Shown: positions 38,901-48,437 of the stretch, in pieces | How positions within the stretch are numbered: position 1 is the stretch's first letter | Layout of the letters: each line of letters opens with the position of its first letter | Source: an uncultured Saprospiraceae bacterium | GTDB lineage: Bacteria > Bacteroidota > Bacteroidia > Chitinophagales > Saprospiraceae | Direction of reading: 5' to 3' | Assembly (NCBI GenBank): GCA_938015435.1 | Contig: CALLPN010000024.1 | Location: forward strand, 1 to 64,000 | Length of the DNA stretch: 64,000 nt | Notes under the pieces: model-generated | What the model was told of the DNA's origin: nothing | Database searches by the model: none | Seen by the model: the letters and a program-made list of their open reading frames with translations, nothing else | Translations under genes and position numbers: made by a program

Positions 38901-39581
38901 CATATAGTTATCGGATCCTTTGATCCAAATGACATTTCGGTTTTAGAGGGAGATGAAGTTCTTATACAGAATAAATCTAATTATCTACACTATTTAATTA
39001 GATTTCAAAATACTGGAACCTCTGAAGCTATTAATGTCAATATTGAACAAGATTTAGATCTTTTATTGGACTGGAGAACGTTGAAAGTAGAAAGTACAAG
39101 TCATGATAATGTAATTAGTATTATTAATGGACAAGAATTGTTATTCTCATTTGATGATATTAATTTACCAGATAGTACGTCAAATTTGGAAGGTTCTAAT
39201 GGGTATCTCATTTATAAAATTAAACCATTAGACTCTGTTGTGTTAGGTGACAACATAGAATCAAGTGCTAGAATATACTTTGATTTTAATATTCCGGTAT
39301 TGACCAATGAAGTAAATACAGAATTTGTTATAGAAACTTCAGTAATGGATTTGGATGAGAATATAGTTCAACTTTGGCCAAATCCAGTTAGTGATCGCCT
39401 TTATATCGCACCTGCTATTGATGTAAAGAGTATTAATATTATAAATCAGTTGGGACAAATACTTTTAAGATCGAAATCAGTAAATGAAATTAGTGTTTCA
39501 GGATTAATGACAGGTACATACTATTGTGAGGTAACAGGCACTAACGGAAGAAAAAAGATCGCAAAATTTATCAAAATTTAG
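35979..39581 (+). CDS. T9SS-exported FG-GAP/VCBS repeat protein
   Basis: A 1200-residue secreted protein. A signal peptide ends near KGQ (residue 23). From about 40 to 770 it is built from FG-GAP/VCBS-type repeats, each with a calcium-binding D-x-D-x-DGDLD loop such as DMDGDGDLDVLA and DLDNDGDLDILF, forming an integrin-alpha-like propeller. Residues about 860-1115 form a stalk of the DUF7619 kind (SFDPNDISVLEGDE, YLIRFQNTGTSEA, ARIYFDFNIPVLTNEV). The last 80 residues (LWPNPVSDRLYIAP ... GTYYCEVTGTNGRKKIAKFIKI in outline) are a type-A T9SS sorting domain. It is likely a cell-surface adhesin or binding protein. Confidence 0.92.
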   Translation: MNVKTKFIFLIVATLTFLEMKGQIGFESFNVVDTDNLLFGLEQVDYGDMDGDGDLDVLASSNDDRKIVWFENLDNQDNYSQAKIINSSSVNSEEFFTLSSIFSDLDGDGDLDVLSTYNSENLIWFENEFGTGTFKIGKLIPIEEGRVNYIYAEDLDGDGLDDLIVVQNSGYSKWYKNGNNASFFEFQQAFRGHSGAVLLNTECQFGDLDNDGDLDILFSISNSTLLAWARNDNGFFEEGNLVGNFGAFGRGHSIIADLDNDGDLDIAAIVYISFSNNKRVAWFENVNGNFDLTHEIGTGFLTNFFLAEDIDGDGNVDLIFDDFQSEISWFKNVDGLGSFQREVLCDIEYRNAIDPRFLDIDEDGDFDLIAGHPDGDFISWHENEDGLFGDTIMHHYISPVRRAMKSGVFSDLDGDDDLDGLVCYTHSIVSPSNLIWYKNINGTGEEFEEIIIDQLEGRQFLGAITADFDQDGDDDILCHTSFVSFSSPEPGKRISWYENLDGNATFGSENILEVLSVSSPNILDLNALDVDGDSDLDILVTFSGNDFFVEKVDWMENDDGSFGALNELVPLASNSAEYKFADLDNDNDVDILVGRSSGVYVLDNVNGESSFQATNIEPISSGGFSYCTEASFGDIDDDGLFDILYVVGERQMFWKKNLSDGNYGEPILITDTLDIREVVTGDIDLDGDIDLVISGNQDVYWMKNIDGLGIFDDPEIISFVNASIDLDDVDNNGFLDAISFSKAQSSLIWHKNSGYISNEISGYLKFDFASQPCQPDGLPLGNIVVSSEQNGQIISTLSLANGFYSLYIEEGECVTTISSEVPEYFVPSPDQYINNFSGLGNFVEQDFCFEAIQSVKDISLAVFPLEPAMPGFEVDYQIVYENNGSVVLDGSFVLEFPGQKMSYLGSSQIPSDELNASLSFDYASLLPGEKRVINVSFLVDAPPTNSIGDVLILSIEENSIVDDIQPENNQFILEHIVIGSFDPNDISVLEGDEVLIQNKSNYLHYLIRFQNTGTSEAINVNIEQDLDLLLDWRTLKVESTSHDNVISIINGQELLFSFDDINLPDSTSNLEGSNGYLIYKIKPLDSVVLGDNIESSARIYFDFNIPVLTNEVNTEFVIETSVMDLDENIVQLWPNPVSDRLYIAPAIDVKSINIINQLGQILLRSKSVNEISVSGLMTGTYYCEVTGTNGRKKIAKFIKI

Positions 39582-39891
39582 AGAATAAATAAACATTTTT
39601 ATGTCCAATATGGAAATGAGATATATTAATAGTTAAAAAAAATAAAGAGGCGTATAATTATCTAATTTATAATGTGAATTCACCACTCTTAATGTTGCGT
39701 ATACTATTTACGTTCGTTCAAAGTGCTTTCAATTTGTGGTTGGTAGTGAACCTACTTAAAATTAATTTTTCGATTACACACAGTATTTATTGTTTTTTAG
39801 CATGCTAAGAGATCAAACATATTTCCTTTTCTAGTCATGTGTATGATACTTTATGATCATTCTTCGTCAACAATTTTTAACTTCTATTTCC

Positions 39892-40123
39892 ATGAGCAGA
39901 TATCTAAATACTACCATCCTTTTATTTGTTTGTTTCAGTCTTTTTTCTTGTAGCAAAGAGGAGTGATTTCATTTATGATACACCACTTATTATTGGTGCA
40001 TGGAGTGTTCTCAATGATAATTGTCATTCCGGAGCTCAATTAACTACATGTAACGAAGTGTTAGGCCCAACGGCAAGCGATCCGTTTAATAATCTAATTC
40101 CGAATTTTATATTAATTTTATAA
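39892..40123 (+). pseudogene. decayed lipoprotein gene
   Basis: An ATG at 39892 opens a lipoprotein-like signal (hydrophobic ILLFVCFSLFSC) that ends in TGA after SKEE. The next frame continues from the same spot as SDFIYDTPLIIGAWSVLNDN, which resembles the start of a lipocalin-like small lipoprotein, and stops at 40123. A one-base frameshift near 39955-39965 would join them. The remainder up to 40355 shows no convincing continuation. Confidence 0.5.
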
Positions 40124-40451
40124 GACGAACCATGTCGCATCGGATTTATCGGTGAGCAACATTTGCAAATGAACGCACAAGCATTAACCGATGGTCTAGC
40201 AATTTGTAATTACAATGATTATGAACAACATCTACATTAGTGTGTATTAGGGAAGTCAAGTGTAAAATATGGAAGCATCTTATTTTAATATTTCTACCTA
40301 GAAAAAATCATAAGATATCGTTCCAATTGATGGGTACATTGTAGTTGATATACGTGTGTCTAATATTTTGTTTCGCATGGCTAGGCATCGAAATCTAATA
40401 AAAAGTGATCCTTTAAGTAGGGTCTACATTTACTTTGCTAAATCTATCACT

Positions 40452-43400
40452 ATGAATACCTATCTCAAATGTTTGCAACTCATTGTCATATGTGGAATAA
40501 TGATTTTATCTCCGCAATTTATTGTAGCCCAAGATTGCCCTAATACAGTTATAGAGCTACTCACTCAGGAAGATGTAGATAATTTTGCTATCGATTATCC
40601 TAATTGTACAGAGCTTAAGAGAGATCTTTGTGTCGGCAATTGTAACGGAGCAGCATTACCTTATGCAGAGATATCAAACTTAGATGGACTCTCCCCAATC
40701 GTTGAAATAGGCGGGAGTTTAGAAGTCAAGTTTATAACTGGATTAGCAGACTTGACTGGATTGGAAAATCTGAAGAGGGTAGACCATAATGTACTGATCA
40801 AAACCAATGATAGCTTGATGTCATTAAGTGGTTTAGAAAATCTCAATTATATCGGATGTGATCTACAGTTGGAATATTCACCCATACAATCAGTGGAGGG
40901 CTTGGCAGGATTGGATTCTCTATTAGGTTATATTGAGATTAGAGGAAGCAGCAATCTTACGGATCTAGATGCATTTTCTAATGCAAGCCATCTAGGTTAC
41001 GGAATAAAATTATCTAATAATGAATCTCTCGAAAGTATTGAAGGCTTGTCGGTTATTGACTCTATTCAAAATAGTATTCATATTACCAATTGTCCGAGTT
41101 TAACTTCACTCGTAGGTCTTCATAATATAGTATCTATAGGTCATCAGTTAGAGATTTCATCTAATGATGGATTGGTAAACTTACAAGGCTTGGAGAGCTT
41201 AGTGGAAGTAGAGACAAGCATCTATCTATCGACTAATGCTAATCTACTGAACTTGATGGGTATGGAGCAATTAAAGTCAACGGGTGGAATCACGATCACA
41301 AGTAATGCTTTGCTGCTTTCTTTAGAAGGTTTAGATCAGTTTGATACGGTAAACAGTGTAAATATCAATGACAATGAAAGTCTATTGGTTCTTGATGGAT
41401 TCAATAATCTAACGAGTATTGTCAATCTTAACTTAAGCGCGGGTGCGTTTGAGACGATCTCAGGATTTAGTAATTTGACTTCAGTCTCATATCTCAACTT
41501 AACCAATAATGTGTTTACTGACTTATCGAATTTTCGGTTTTTAGAATCTATGAATACGCTAAGGATCACAGGAAACAGCCTATTGCAAAGTCTTGAGGGT
41601 CTTGATGAATCTGTAATTCTTTCACATTTATCTATCAAAGAAAATGAGGTCCTTTCTGGTCTTCAAGGGTTAGTGACGGATAGTCTTAGTACTCTGGACA
41701 TCGAGGCTAATCCTAGTATGATCAATTTGGAAGGAGCTGAAATACGAGCCGTTCGAATTCTCAAACTAACAGATAATTCTAGTTTGCTTCGCTTGACGGG
41801 AATAGAAGATATAGAATCAGTGTCTTCCATAGGCATCTACGATAATCCAGTTCTTGAGAATCTAGAGTATATTAATATTAAAGAAGGTGGAGAACTACAG
41901 ATCAGAAACAATAGCGCTTTAGTGGATCTTACAGGATTAGATTCATTGGTGGATTTGGGATCGATTAGGATTATAGATAATGAAAGTCTTCAAAATTTTG
42001 ATGGACTAGAAAATCTTATAGAAATAGGATTTCTTGAGATCGCACGCAATGCAGTTTTGACCAATGTCGATGGATTGAGAAATGTTGAAATAGGCGATTT
42101 TTTGGAATTCGTAATATACAGTAACCCTTTATTATCTGATTGCAATATTGCTATGATTTGTGAAGGTGTTCTTCAGGCAGGTCAGTCTTCTATATGGGAT
42201 AATGGACCTGGATGTAGCGGACCAGATGATCTGGACTGCAATAATTTTATTAGCGGAAAATTGATTTATGATTATAATGGAAATGGAAGTATTGATAATG
42301 ATGATATCCGAGTAGAGGGTGTCCAAGTTTATCTTGATTATCGAGATCAGATAAAGTATTCGGCTGCAGATGGATCTTATAAGTATTTTCTAAATGATAA
42401 CGAAGAAGTGAGTATCTCGTTTATAGATACTTCATTATGGACGGTGATCTCTGATTCGGACTCATACGAATTTGTATATGAGTCCCAAATAACTTCATGT
42501 TGCAATTATGATTTTTTGATTGATTATAAAAATAAAAATAGCGATGCACAGGTAGATGTAGTGCTACCAAATCTTAGATGTAATAGTGAAGTGAATCTTC
42601 AATTAGAATATAGTTTAGTGGGAGGATTGGCAGGTGAAGGTACCGCTGTTTTATATTTAGATCCCTTGACATCATTTGTCTCTTCTGATCCTATGCCAAC
42701 AAGTCAAGTCGATAATAAATTGGAATGGGATTTTACAAGCCTATTGCCTTTTCAAAAACAAAGTGTCACGGTCACAGTTACCACTCCAGATGAAACTTTC
42801 GCAGGAGAAGAATTAGATTTCATAGGCGAAGTGTTCGTTACAGATTTTGGTACAGATCCTGCAATTGTATCTAATAGATCTGGCGTTGTATTGTGTTCAT
42901 TTGACCCTAACGATAAGCAAGTGCAACCTTATAGCGAATCTGGATACACGAGTTTTGAAGATAGCACATTAGTATTTACGATTCGCTTTCAAAACACAGG
43001 AAATGCCGAAGCGATTCATGTAGTATTACGAGATACACTATCCGAATATTTAGACGCACAATCATTGCGTGTAATCTCAACAAGTCATGCAACTCACCTA
43101 GAAGTATCTCGTGATAATCCTAATTATGTAACCTTCGATTTTCGATACATCAATCTAATAGACAGTCTCACCAATCCAATCTTGTCTCAAGGATATGTGC
43201 AGTATAGTGTGGATATCAAAAGCGATCTATTTCCAGGAACTATAATCGAAAATACAGCACATATTTACTTCGATAATAACCCGAGTATCATCACTAATAC
43301 GACTCGAAATGAATTCTATTTTGATACTGATCAAGATGGTTATCTGAGTATAGAAGATTGTAATGATGAAGATGCTTCCGTTAATCCTATGGCGACTGAG

Positions 43401-44222
43401 ATCCCATACAATGGCATAGACGAAGACTGTGACGTATCAACCTTAGACGATGACTTAGATCAAGATGGATACGTACTAGCGGATGATTGTAATGACGAAG
43501 ACGCAGGGATAAGTCCAATGGCGGTAGAGATCCCATACAATGGTATAGACGAAGACTGTGATGCATTGACCTTAGACGATGACTTAGATCAAGATGGATA
43601 CGTACTAGCGGATGATTGTGATGATGAAGACGCAGGGATAAGTCCAATGGCGACCGAGATCCCATACAATGGAATAGACGAAGACTGTGATGCATCTACA
43701 CTAGACGATGACTTAGATCAAGATGGATACGTACTAGCGGATGATTGTAACGACGATGACGCAGGGATAAGTCCTATGGCGATAGAGATCCCATACAATG
43801 GCATAGACGAAGATTGTGATGCATCGACCTTAGATGATGACTTAGATCAAGATGGATATGTACTAGCGGATGATTGTAACGACGATGACGCAGGGATAAG
43901 TCCTGATGCAATTGAGATTCCGGATAATGATGTAGATGAAAATTGCGATGGCGTAGCCGAAGTAAGTACTAATGTAGAAGAATTAGGAGCGCAAAAAATA
44001 TTAATCTTTCCGGTCCCTGCAGATGATTACTTAACGATAACAGATGATGAAAACAGAGTCGCCAGAATCCAAATCTATAATACTGCGGGCGAAATGATAC
44101 TGAATCAACAAACAGAAAAAACTGTTGGAATAGATCATTTAAATATTGGAGTCTATTTCATAAATATATACTCTAAAAATAATGATCTAATTAGTCAACA
44201 GAAGTTTTTAATTCTGAGGTAA
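40452..44222 (+). CDS. T9SS-exported leucine-rich-repeat protein with MopE-type calcium/metal repeats
   Basis: A 1256-residue protein from the ATG at 40452, which begins a signal peptide (LIVICGIMILSPQFIVAQ); an upstream in-frame ATG at 40356 would add 32 residues without signal character. Residues about 60-600 are leucine-rich, receptor-L-type repeats (GLENLNYIG, GLDSLVDLGSIRI and similar). A DUF7619 stalk follows (SFDPNDKQVQPYSESG, FTIRFQNTGNAEA, AHIYFDNNPSIITN). Five copies of a 43-residue MopE-type unit with DLDQDGYVLADDCND and GIDEDCD come next, and a T9SS sorting domain ends the chain. It is probably a calcium-stabilised surface adhesin. Confidence 0.92.
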   Translation: MNTYLKCLQLIVICGIMILSPQFIVAQDCPNTVIELLTQEDVDNFAIDYPNCTELKRDLCVGNCNGAALPYAEISNLDGLSPIVEIGGSLEVKFITGLADLTGLENLKRVDHNVLIKTNDSLMSLSGLENLNYIGCDLQLEYSPIQSVEGLAGLDSLLGYIEIRGSSNLTDLDAFSNASHLGYGIKLSNNESLESIEGLSVIDSIQNSIHITNCPSLTSLVGLHNIVSIGHQLEISSNDGLVNLQGLESLVEVETSIYLSTNANLLNLMGMEQLKSTGGITITSNALLLSLEGLDQFDTVNSVNINDNESLLVLDGFNNLTSIVNLNLSAGAFETISGFSNLTSVSYLNLTNNVFTDLSNFRFLESMNTLRITGNSLLQSLEGLDESVILSHLSIKENEVLSGLQGLVTDSLSTLDIEANPSMINLEGAEIRAVRILKLTDNSSLLRLTGIEDIESVSSIGIYDNPVLENLEYINIKEGGELQIRNNSALVDLTGLDSLVDLGSIRIIDNESLQNFDGLENLIEIGFLEIARNAVLTNVDGLRNVEIGDFLEFVIYSNPLLSDCNIAMICEGVLQAGQSSIWDNGPGCSGPDDLDCNNFISGKLIYDYNGNGSIDNDDIRVEGVQVYLDYRDQIKYSAADGSYKYFLNDNEEVSISFIDTSLWTVISDSDSYEFVYESQITSCCNYDFLIDYKNKNSDAQVDVVLPNLRCNSEVNLQLEYSLVGGLAGEGTAVLYLDPLTSFVSSDPMPTSQVDNKLEWDFTSLLPFQKQSVTVTVTTPDETFAGEELDFIGEVFVTDFGTDPAIVSNRSGVVLCSFDPNDKQVQPYSESGYTSFEDSTLVFTIRFQNTGNAEAIHVVLRDTLSEYLDAQSLRVISTSHATHLEVSRDNPNYVTFDFRYINLIDSLTNPILSQGYVQYSVDIKSDLFPGTIIENTAHIYFDNNPSIITNTTRNEFYFDTDQDGYLSIEDCNDEDASVNPMATEIPYNGIDEDCDVSTLDDDLDQDGYVLADDCNDEDAGISPMAVEIPYNGIDEDCDALTLDDDLDQDGYVLADDCDDEDAGISPMATEIPYNGIDEDCDASTLDDDLDQDGYVLADDCNDDDAGISPMAIEIPYNGIDEDCDASTLDDDLDQDGYVLADDCNDDDAGISPDAIEIPDNDVDENCDGVAEVSTNVEELGAQKILIFPVPADDYLTITDDENRVARIQIYNTAGEMILNQQTEKTVGIDHLNIGVYFINIYSKNNDLISQQKFLILR
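43323..43967 (+). repeat. five tandem 129-bp units encoding MopE-type repeats
   Basis: Units start at 43323, 43452, 43581, 43710 and 43839, an exact 129-base period. The middle three are nearly identical at DNA level, while the first and last diverge. Each encodes 43 residues with two acidic, Cys-containing loops. The period is a multiple of three, so copy number can change without breaking the frame. Confidence 0.92.
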
Positions 44223-44347
44223 TGGGAAATAATTTTGCGCTATAAACGCTAGATTCGAAAAGGAAGATGACGACGGTCTCGTGGTGTGTATTAAGATCGA
44301 CGCTTGATTATTTTAGAGGGCCGGTGAACAAATATACGGAACCAAAC

Positions 44348-44389
44348 AAAAAAAGCCAATGCAATCTAATGCACTGGCTTTTCTTTTTT
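44348..44389. terminator. bidirectional intrinsic terminator between convergent genes
   Basis: An 11-bp stem with one mismatch (arms 44353-44363 and 44370-44380) is flanked by an A run on the left (44348-44354) and TTTTCTTTTTT on the right. It can therefore stop transcription of both the repeat-protein gene from the left and the metalloprotease gene from the right. Confidence 0.8.
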
Positions 44390-44405
44390 GAGTAAACGGG
44401 TGCTT

Positions 44406-46904
44406 TTACATCTTTACGAATCTCTGAGTGATCTCTTCTCCATCACTTTGAACTGTTAAGAAATATACGCCAGAAGCAATATCTGAAATGTCTATATTAT
44501 TTGCAGATTCTAAGTTTCTGTTCATTATTTGTTTTCCCATACTATCAGTAATCACCAGCTTGATGTTTTTGGCATCTTCCATTCCTGTTAGGCTAATTAC
44601 ATTATAACTTGGGTTAGGAAATATTTTCACCTTAGTGATATCTCTACTTCTAGATAATGAGATACTCTTAGAATATTCATATCTACCATCGTTATCTATT
44701 TGCTTCAGTCTATAGTATGAAGTCAGAGCAGTGGATTGAGTATCAATAAAATTATAATTATTTATTTCTTGAGTATTCTGACCAGTAGCTTCGATACTTC
44801 CAATCACTTCAAAATCAATGTTATTTGTAGAACGCTCTAATTCAAATTCACTACTATTGATTTCGCTAGTTGTACTCCAAGAAATTTTATTGCCATCAGC
44901 TTCTACTTTACCAGTCAATGAAAGTAGATCTAAAGGAAGGACTACAGTCAATGAAAAATCAGCATTACTGACATCAAAGAAAGTTGAGGCAGATTTAAAA
45001 TCTCCTATGACACTTCCTTGAATAATTATCCTTGCAGTATTAGTAACCATGTTGGGCATAGTTACAATATGGTTGCCGTCATTAATTACATTCAATGCTA
45101 ATATCGAAGAAGTAGCACCACCATCGTTAGTGAATAATATATCTACTCTTCCATTGATATTATTTGTATTATTTACATCCCAAGTTATATTTTGTGCAGA
45201 GCTCGGAGCATATACTTCATTACCATTTGGTCGAGACACTACGAATGGTCCTGCGGATCCATTTACGGTTACAGTCATAGCATCTGTATGCGTACGACCC
45301 CAATTACTATTATTGTCTCTTACGGCAACTTTGAAGTTCATCGTTCTTGCAGTACATGGTAATTGTTCCCATGCAGAACCATTGTTGTTACCAGATAGTA
45401 CTTGAGCCATCTCTGGGATTACTCTAGTATGATCTGCAGTAGGATCTATATACTTGACGAGAGGCGCAGTCAATGAGCTACAGTCAGGCGAACTAGATAC
45501 TGCTATAGAAGATCCATCATGTTGTTCCCATACATAGGTAAGACCTGAGGTAGGATCATTTCCGTCGGTAGCTGATGCGACTAGTACGTAAGGTGTCTCT
45601 TTTGGGATCGTAATATTACTATTGGCATTGGCTACTGGATCACTTGCGTTCCCAGTACCAGAAGTAGTACCGCAAGTCGATCCTGCCGCTCCGATAAAAA
45701 CATTCATTACATCTAATGATGCGCTATGGAAAAATGGATCACTTTGATTTTGATATCCTGATGAACATACTCCTGCGTATGACATGATACTGGAACCTTC
45801 TCCTGGTTCAAATCTAAGGTTGTCTGCTGAAGTCTGACATTCATCAGAAACGAAATTATGATCAGCATTAAATTGATGACCTAGCTCATGAGCTATATAA
45901 TCAATAAACAATGAACTCATAGATGCATTACTTCCAGAAAAACCTGTCGCTTTGTGAGTATTAAAACATACAACACCAAGATTGGCAGCTCCGCCTATAT
46001 TGGCCCATACCAAAAGGTGCCCCAAATCGTAATTCGAATTACCAAGGGCATTATCAGTTTCAACTTGATTTTGAGGGATACTTTGATTTGGATTATTTAC
46101 TATAAAAGGATCAGTAGCTGGATCACAAAATACTAGTGCGTTATTAGTAACTAAAGTAAAGTTGATACCTAAATCTCTTTTATAGATAGGGTTAAGCATG
46201 TTTAATCCCGTAGCAAGACTATTAAGAACCATAGTTTTATTACAAGTTGCACCTCCAGTTCCACCAAATTGCTGACTATACTCTCCACTAGCGGTTAGCG
46301 CAAGTCTATAAGTTCTTAGAGCATTACCGCTTCGTGTCGTTGCGATATTCTCATCTATTCTCTTACTACTATGATCTATGCTGCAGGCTACTTTTTCTAT
46401 ATCCAGTGCATTTTTAGCATAAGCGATATGTATGTCGTTTCTATTATTGTAGAGAGGCTCTATGATAAACATATCGTGAGTATCATATATCATTGCATGG
46501 AATCCGCTTTCGCTTACATCACAACGAATCGTTACATTAGGTCTAGTTGTAGATCGACCTTCATATGTTTTGATAGTATATAGATGAGCGACACTCGGAT
46601 GGACGACTTGATTTTCGAATATTTCAAATGTTTCAAATCCTTGCCCTAAAGCAGGTAAAGAGATTTGTTTTCCTCTTTCAGATCTATTGGCTACAGATGT
46701 AGCCTCGGATAGTGCCACCCTCATTTCATTATTATCTAATTGGAATGCTTGGTAGACGTCAGGCATTGATCTGACCATCAAATTGGAAGATGAAGTAACA
46801 TCATTGCTACTTACCGATTTCCATGAGCGGTCTGAGATAGATTGAGCGTTGATATTACTGATGGCATAGATAAGTATGGCCGTAATCGTTGCAAATTGTT
46901 TCAT
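44406..46904 (-). CDS. T9SS-exported zinc metalloprotease (reprolysin-like)
   Basis: An 832-residue secreted protease. Signal peptide at 1-20. The zinc site is HELGHQFNADH, with His339, Glu340, His343 and His349, and a Met-turn GSSIMSYAG follows at Met374, as in metzincins of the reprolysin/M12B type. A Pro-rich ectodomain with Ig-like or fibronectin-like repeats covers about 420-740. The tail VKIFPNPSYNVISLTG to the final FVKM is a T9SS type-A sorting domain, so the protein is exported across the outer membrane. The N-terminal 30-190 is probably an inhibitory propeptide. It likely degrades extracellular protein. Confidence 0.93.
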   Translation of the reverse strand: MKQFATITAILIYAISNINAQSISDRSWKSVSSNDVTSSSNLMVRSMPDVYQAFQLDNNEMRVALSEATSVANRSERGKQISLPALGQGFETFEIFENQVVHPSVAHLYTIKTYEGRSTTRPNVTIRCDVSESGFHAMIYDTHDMFIIEPLYNNRNDIHIAYAKNALDIEKVACSIDHSSKRIDENIATTRSGNALRTYRLALTASGEYSQQFGGTGGATCNKTMVLNSLATGLNMLNPIYKRDLGINFTLVTNNALVFCDPATDPFIVNNPNQSIPQNQVETDNALGNSNYDLGHLLVWANIGGAANLGVVCFNTHKATGFSGSNASMSSLFIDYIAHELGHQFNADHNFVSDECQTSADNLRFEPGEGSSIMSYAGVCSSGYQNQSDPFFHSASLDVMNVFIGAAGSTCGTTSGTGNASDPVANANSNITIPKETPYVLVASATDGNDPTSGLTYVWEQHDGSSIAVSSSPDCSSLTAPLVKYIDPTADHTRVIPEMAQVLSGNNNGSAWEQLPCTARTMNFKVAVRDNNSNWGRTHTDAMTVTVNGSAGPFVVSRPNGNEVYAPSSAQNITWDVNNTNNINGRVDILFTNDGGATSSILALNVINDGNHIVTMPNMVTNTARIIIQGSVIGDFKSASTFFDVSNADFSLTVVLPLDLLSLTGKVEADGNKISWSTTSEINSSEFELERSTNNIDFEVIGSIEATGQNTQEINNYNFIDTQSTALTSYYRLKQIDNDGRYEYSKSISLSRSRDITKVKIFPNPSYNVISLTGMEDAKNIKLVITDSMGKQIMNRNLESANNIDISDIASGVYFLTVQSDGEEITQRFVKM

Positions 46905-47235
46905 AGCTAATATTCCTTGTTAAAATAATAATCTGCAAAGGTGATTAAATATTCTTTATATATTACAATATTTTGTGATATATGGTTTAAACGGTCGTTA
47001 ATTCGACCGTGATTTGATAATAAAGTATAATTGAGATCATAATATCTTCGAATAAAAGAGCGTGTTTTCTAACAAATATATTTTGCAGATCCACCAAAGT
47101 ATTCATCAAAGTCAGCAAGATGATGGCTCATAAAAAGGAAGAGAAGTCAAACAATAACATTTCCTTAGGAAGGATTTTAATAACCTTGTAGTCCAAGTAG
47201 ATGTATAATTTTATAATTCAATAAATAAAAGGAAA
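46905..47235. other. intergenic region between divergent genes
   Basis: Contains a perfect inverted repeat with 7-bp arms (46991-46997 and 47004-47010, 6-base spacer), which could be an operator or a hairpin. It lies near 90 bases upstream of the metalloprotease start. Nothing else is recognised. Confidence 0.35.
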
Positions 47236-47562
47236 ATGAAATACGCAGCAATAATATTAGGACTGGCATTATGCACTATGATGTCATGTGGGTCATCTAA
47301 GGAAACTGTAGTTTCTGATAACTCTACAGAAACTCGTGGTGAAAAAGGTCATCGTAAAGGAGGCAAACTAGACATAGATAAGGTCTTTAAGGAAATGGAT
47401 GCTAATGATGATGGTAGATTAGCTAAGATAGAAGTGAGAGGTCGATTGGCTGAGAGATTTGATAAAATAGATGCAGACGGTGATGGCTACATTACAAAGG
47501 AAGAAATGAAAAAAGCTCCTAGACCACAAAGAAGAAATAGAGGGAACAGAGGCCAAAAGTGA
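47236..47562 (+). CDS. EF-hand calcium-binding lipoprotein
   Basis: A 108-residue predicted lipoprotein; Cys18 follows a hydrophobic segment with the lipobox MMSC. Two EF-hand loops are visible: D55 to E66 (DANDDGRLAKIE) and D79 to E90 (DADGDGYITKEE), each with the Asp/Gly/Glu pattern for calcium. The C-terminus is basic (RPQRRNRGNRGQK), probably for contact with an acidic surface. It may be a calcium sensor or stabiliser in the envelope; the partner is unknown. Confidence 0.85.
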   Translation: MKYAAIILGLALCTMMSCGSSKETVVSDNSTETRGEKGHRKGGKLDIDKVFKEMDANDDGRLAKIEVRGRLAERFDKIDADGDGYITKEEMKKAPRPQRRNRGNRGQK

Positions 47563-47693
47563 AATTAATTTGTAAATGAAAGCACTTCGGTTGAATTCTC
47601 AAGGCCCGATTAATATAGATATAGTCACAAGAATGAGGATTCATTGCATTCAGTCTAGTTGTCTATCTTCGCATAAAATATAGGCTTCCCTAA

Positions 47694-48215
47694 ATGCAGA
47701 TTTTAAAAACCCATTATCATCCTGAAGTGACTACTTTAGAGAATAGATCTATTTTCAAAAGATTAGCCACTAGAAGTATAGCCCTTCACAATAAGAATAT
47801 ACTATTACTCTATACCGAACGGTATGAAGATTATAGCCTTCCTGGTGGAGGCTTAGATCTCGGAGAAGATAAGATCGAAGGAATGATGCGAGAGCTGAGC
47901 GAAGAAACTGGAGCTCAGAATATTACCAATGTAAAACCCTTCGGAGCTTACGAAGAATATAGGCCATGGTATAAACCAGACTACGACATTCAACATATGA
48001 TTTCTTATTGTTACACCTGCGACATCAGCAAAGAACTGGGTCACTCAAATATGGAATCGTATGAAATAAAGAATGGTATGAAAGCGAAATGGGTCAATAT
48101 CCATAAAGCCATAAAACACAATATGAATACCATGGCCACAAGCGATAAAAAAGGAATGTCTATTGAACGAGAAACATTTTTATTAAAGCTTATTGTCAAA
48201 AGCATAGTCAATTAA
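47694..48215 (+). CDS. NUDIX hydrolase
   Basis: A 173-residue protein with a full NUDIX box: G-x5-E-x7-REUxEExGU is met by GGLDLGE and then RELSEETGA (residues about 53-75). NUDIX enzymes hydrolyse nucleoside diphosphates linked to another moiety. The substrate cannot be read from sequence. No neighbouring gene indicates a pathway. Confidence 0.92.
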   Translation: MQILKTHYHPEVTTLENRSIFKRLATRSIALHNKNILLLYTERYEDYSLPGGGLDLGEDKIEGMMRELSEETGAQNITNVKPFGAYEEYRPWYKPDYDIQHMISYCYTCDISKELGHSNMESYEIKNGMKAKWVNIHKAIKHNMNTMATSDKKGMSIERETFLLKLIVKSIVN

Positions 48216-48437
48216 AGGATCGTTGGCCGCAATACATATTTTCCGAAAATGAAAAGTCTATCATATAAGGATAGATTTATTTTAGCCTTTTTATAGGTAC
48301 AGGAAAAATCAACAAGTCAAAAGGAAGTATTGCTATGTGAAGCCTTGTCTATCTAGTTCATATTTGTATTGTAAATAAATCGTCAGCGATAATGTTGACA
48401 AATACTAATTAACAAACAATACAAATAAATAGAAATT

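Noticed and set aside
43387..43695. Minus-strand frame of 102 codons rich in His, Leu and Arg repeats
   Set aside because: It is the shadow of the 129-bp tandem repeats of the plus-strand surface protein.
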